In this document: in pieces, positions 23,651-24,914 of the stretch | Layout of the letters: every line of letters begins with the position of its first letter | Position numbering within the stretch: position 1 is the first letter of the stretch | NCBI GenBank assembly: GCA_902803275.1 | Contig: CADCPE010000074.1 | Span: 1-24,914 of the forward strand | From: an uncultured Erysipelotrichaceae bacterium | Lineage (GTDB): Bacteria; Bacillota_I; Bacilli_A; Erysipelotrichales; Erysipelotrichaceae | Length of the DNA: 24,914 nt | Direction of reading: 5' to 3' | Translations under genes and position numbers: made by a program | Notes under the pieces: model-generated | What the model was told of the DNA's origin: nothing | Seen by the model: only the letters and a program-made list of their open reading frames with translations | The model's database searches: none

Positions 23651-24914
23651 ATGAGCAATAAAACTTCCAAGATCGGTCAACAGTTCACCATGGCTTCCCT
23701 ATTGGCTTTTGCCCTGCCGGGCTTGCTGACCAACCTTTCGACAAGACTGTTTGAAACGCTTGATGATGCGCTTTTTGTTTCGCGCTTTGTCGGGCAGAAC
23801 GCTCTGGCTGGCATCAAGATCCTGATGCCGATCGATGGAATTGTCTTTGCGATCAGCCACATCTTCGGTCTGGGTGCCAGTACCTATGCAGCGACCGAGA
23901 TGGGCAGAGGAGACAAGGAGAATGCCAGCAGGATCTTTACCAGAATGGTCATCCTTTCCCTGATCTTCGGAAGTCTTCTGGCTGGAATGATGATCGTTTT
24001 TGATGATCAGATCCTGTATTTTCTTGGTGCTGATAACTCGATCATAAAATATACGGAAGTCTATATTGCGATCACTTTTCTGGCTTTGCCATTCAAGCTG
24101 GCATCGATGAGTTTTGGTGCTTTCTATTCAGCGGCCGGTAAGCCTTCAATGGGTCTTTTCAACAGTATCGCTTCGGGTATCGCCAACGTCATCATCGACT
24201 ATGTCGCAATCGTTGTCTTGAACATGGGTGTTTCAGGTGCCGGTTTCGCCACCAGCTTTGGACATGTCCTGACTTTTGCGATCGGTCTTTTTTTCTATCT
24301 GACAAACAAGAAGAGCGATATCCGCTTCGTCACGCCTGAGGGCGAATATCTGAAAACCCTGCTTGAATCTTTCCGTTTTGCCCTGGCTCAGTTTACAAAT
24401 TCTCTGACCATGAGCCTGACGATGTTTGTGGTAAACAGAACCGTCCTGTTTTATCTGGGAACCGATGGTCTTGCGGCCAGAGCGATCGTCAACGACCTGA
24501 GGCAGATCCTCAATGCCGCCTTCATCGGCTATGCCACGACCATCGGACCGATCATCGCTTATAACTTCGGTGCCGGTCGTACAAAAATGCTGAAAAGGAT
24601 CCTTGGGTATAACCTTAAGGTCTGGTTCTTTGGCTGTACCGGGATGATGATCCTTGGCCAGCTGCTGAAAAGACAGCTGATCATGCTGTTCATGAACCCG
24701 GAGACCTATACACAGTCCTTCTATGATCTGACCTACTATGGTCTTACTGTCGAGTTCTTTGCCCCGATCTTTACTGCCGGATGCATCATCATCAACAGAG
24801 TCTTTGTCGGCTTGAGTGCGCAAAAGGTCGCTACGATCCTATCCATATTAAGGAATTTTGTCTTCCGTTTAAGCATAACCTGGCTCTTGCCTGCCCTGTT
24901 TGGCGCTAAAGCCG
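23651..24914 (+). CDS. MATE family multidrug efflux protein (5' part, runs off the window)
   Basis: The frame is open from ATG 23651 to the last base, giving 421 residues of an expected 440-460. It is a multi-pass membrane protein with about 11-12 hydrophobic helices in two similar halves. MATE hallmarks include 'FALPGLLTNLSTRLFETLDD' near the start, 'GLGASTYAATEMGRGD' after helix 2, 'SAAGKP' and 'IGPIIAYNFGAGR' in the second half. It exports cationic drugs or metabolites by sodium or proton antiport; the substrate cannot be told. No Shine-Dalgarno is seen; TATATT at 23641-23646 ends 5 bases before the ATG, so this too may be leaderless. Confidence 0.9.
   Translation, partial: MSNKTSKIGQQFTMASLLAFALPGLLTNLSTRLFETLDDALFVSRFVGQNALAGIKILMPIDGIVFAISHIFGLGASTYAATEMGRGDKENASRIFTRMVILSLIFGSLLAGMMIVFDDQILYFLGADNSIIKYTEVYIAITFLALPFKLASMSFGAFYSAAGKPSMGLFNSIASGIANVIIDYVAIVVLNMGVSGAGFATSFGHVLTFAIGLFFYLTNKKSDIRFVTPEGEYLKTLLESFRFALAQFTNSLTMSLTMFVVNRTVLFYLGTDGLAARAIVNDLRQILNAAFIGYATTIGPIIAYNFGAGRTKMLKRILGYNLKVWFFGCTGMMILGQLLKRQLIMLFMNPETYTQSFYDLTYYGLTVEFFAPIFTAGCIIINRVFVGLSAQKVATILSILRNFVFRLSITWLLPALFGAKA

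Noticed and set aside
1..24914. CRISPR arrays, insertion sequences, prophage genes, tRNA or rRNA genes
   Set aside because: No direct-repeat array, transposase-like or integrase-like frame, or tRNA/rRNA-like segment was seen.

Overview
The window looks like ordinary chromosome from a low-to-moderate GC Gram-positive bacterium (Bacillota/Firmicutes). EzrA, a NifZ-type cysteine desulfurase next to ThiI, RapZ-YvcK-WhiA, short (rhodanese-free) ThiI and C-minus ribosomal protein S4 all point there. The protein style and gene mix (AGA/AGG arginine codons, GH2 glycosidase, ferredoxin-fused aldo/keto reductase, C1 peptidase PepC) suggest a gut Erysipelotrichia-like organism; that finer placement is inference. 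I see no mobile element, CRISPR array, rRNA or tRNA.

Left part (1-6.7 kb): the 3' end of a family 2 glycoside hydrolase (+) converges on a lipoprotein that fuses a rhodanese-like and a thioredoxin-like domain (-). Next is a tightly overlapping minus-strand cluster, ezrA > nifZ > thiI > M24 peptidase, that makes a cell-division regulator, the sulfur-relay pair for tRNA 4-thiouridine/thiamine, and a proline peptidase. ezrA is interrupted by an in-frame TAG. The ezrA promoter is back-to-back with that of rpsD (+), with directly abutting -35 boxes. rpsD has a leader of about 150 nt that looks autoregulatory.

Middle (7.5-16.9 kb): a membrane GGDEF protein (-), a HisJ-like PHP phosphatase (+), guanylate kinase (-), RlmA-type 23S rRNA methyltransferase plus a soluble PAS hybrid histidine kinase (+), then the minus-strand operon rapZ > yvcK > whiA > SDR with stop/start overlaps at each junction. 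The rpsD/GGDEF/hisJ/ezrA/nifZ/thiI grouping echoes a neighbourhood known in Bacillus subtilis.

Right part (16.9-24.9 kb): uvrB (-), broken by a one-base deletion in a highly conserved motif; a 294-bp structured intergenic stretch; a small membrane protein with a His/Cys tail (-); an orphan rhamnulose-1-phosphate aldolase (-) divergent from pepC (+); an aldo/keto reductase with a ferredoxin domain (+); and the 5' part of a MATE exporter (+) that runs off the window.

The most interesting signal is not a gene. Many first-in-transcript genes have a TATAAT-like -10 box placed so that transcription should begin at, or within a few bases of, the start codon and have no Shine-Dalgarno, while operon-internal genes mostly do have one. 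This suggests widespread leaderless initiation and corrects several start sites. I did not find a clearly new multi-gene system.
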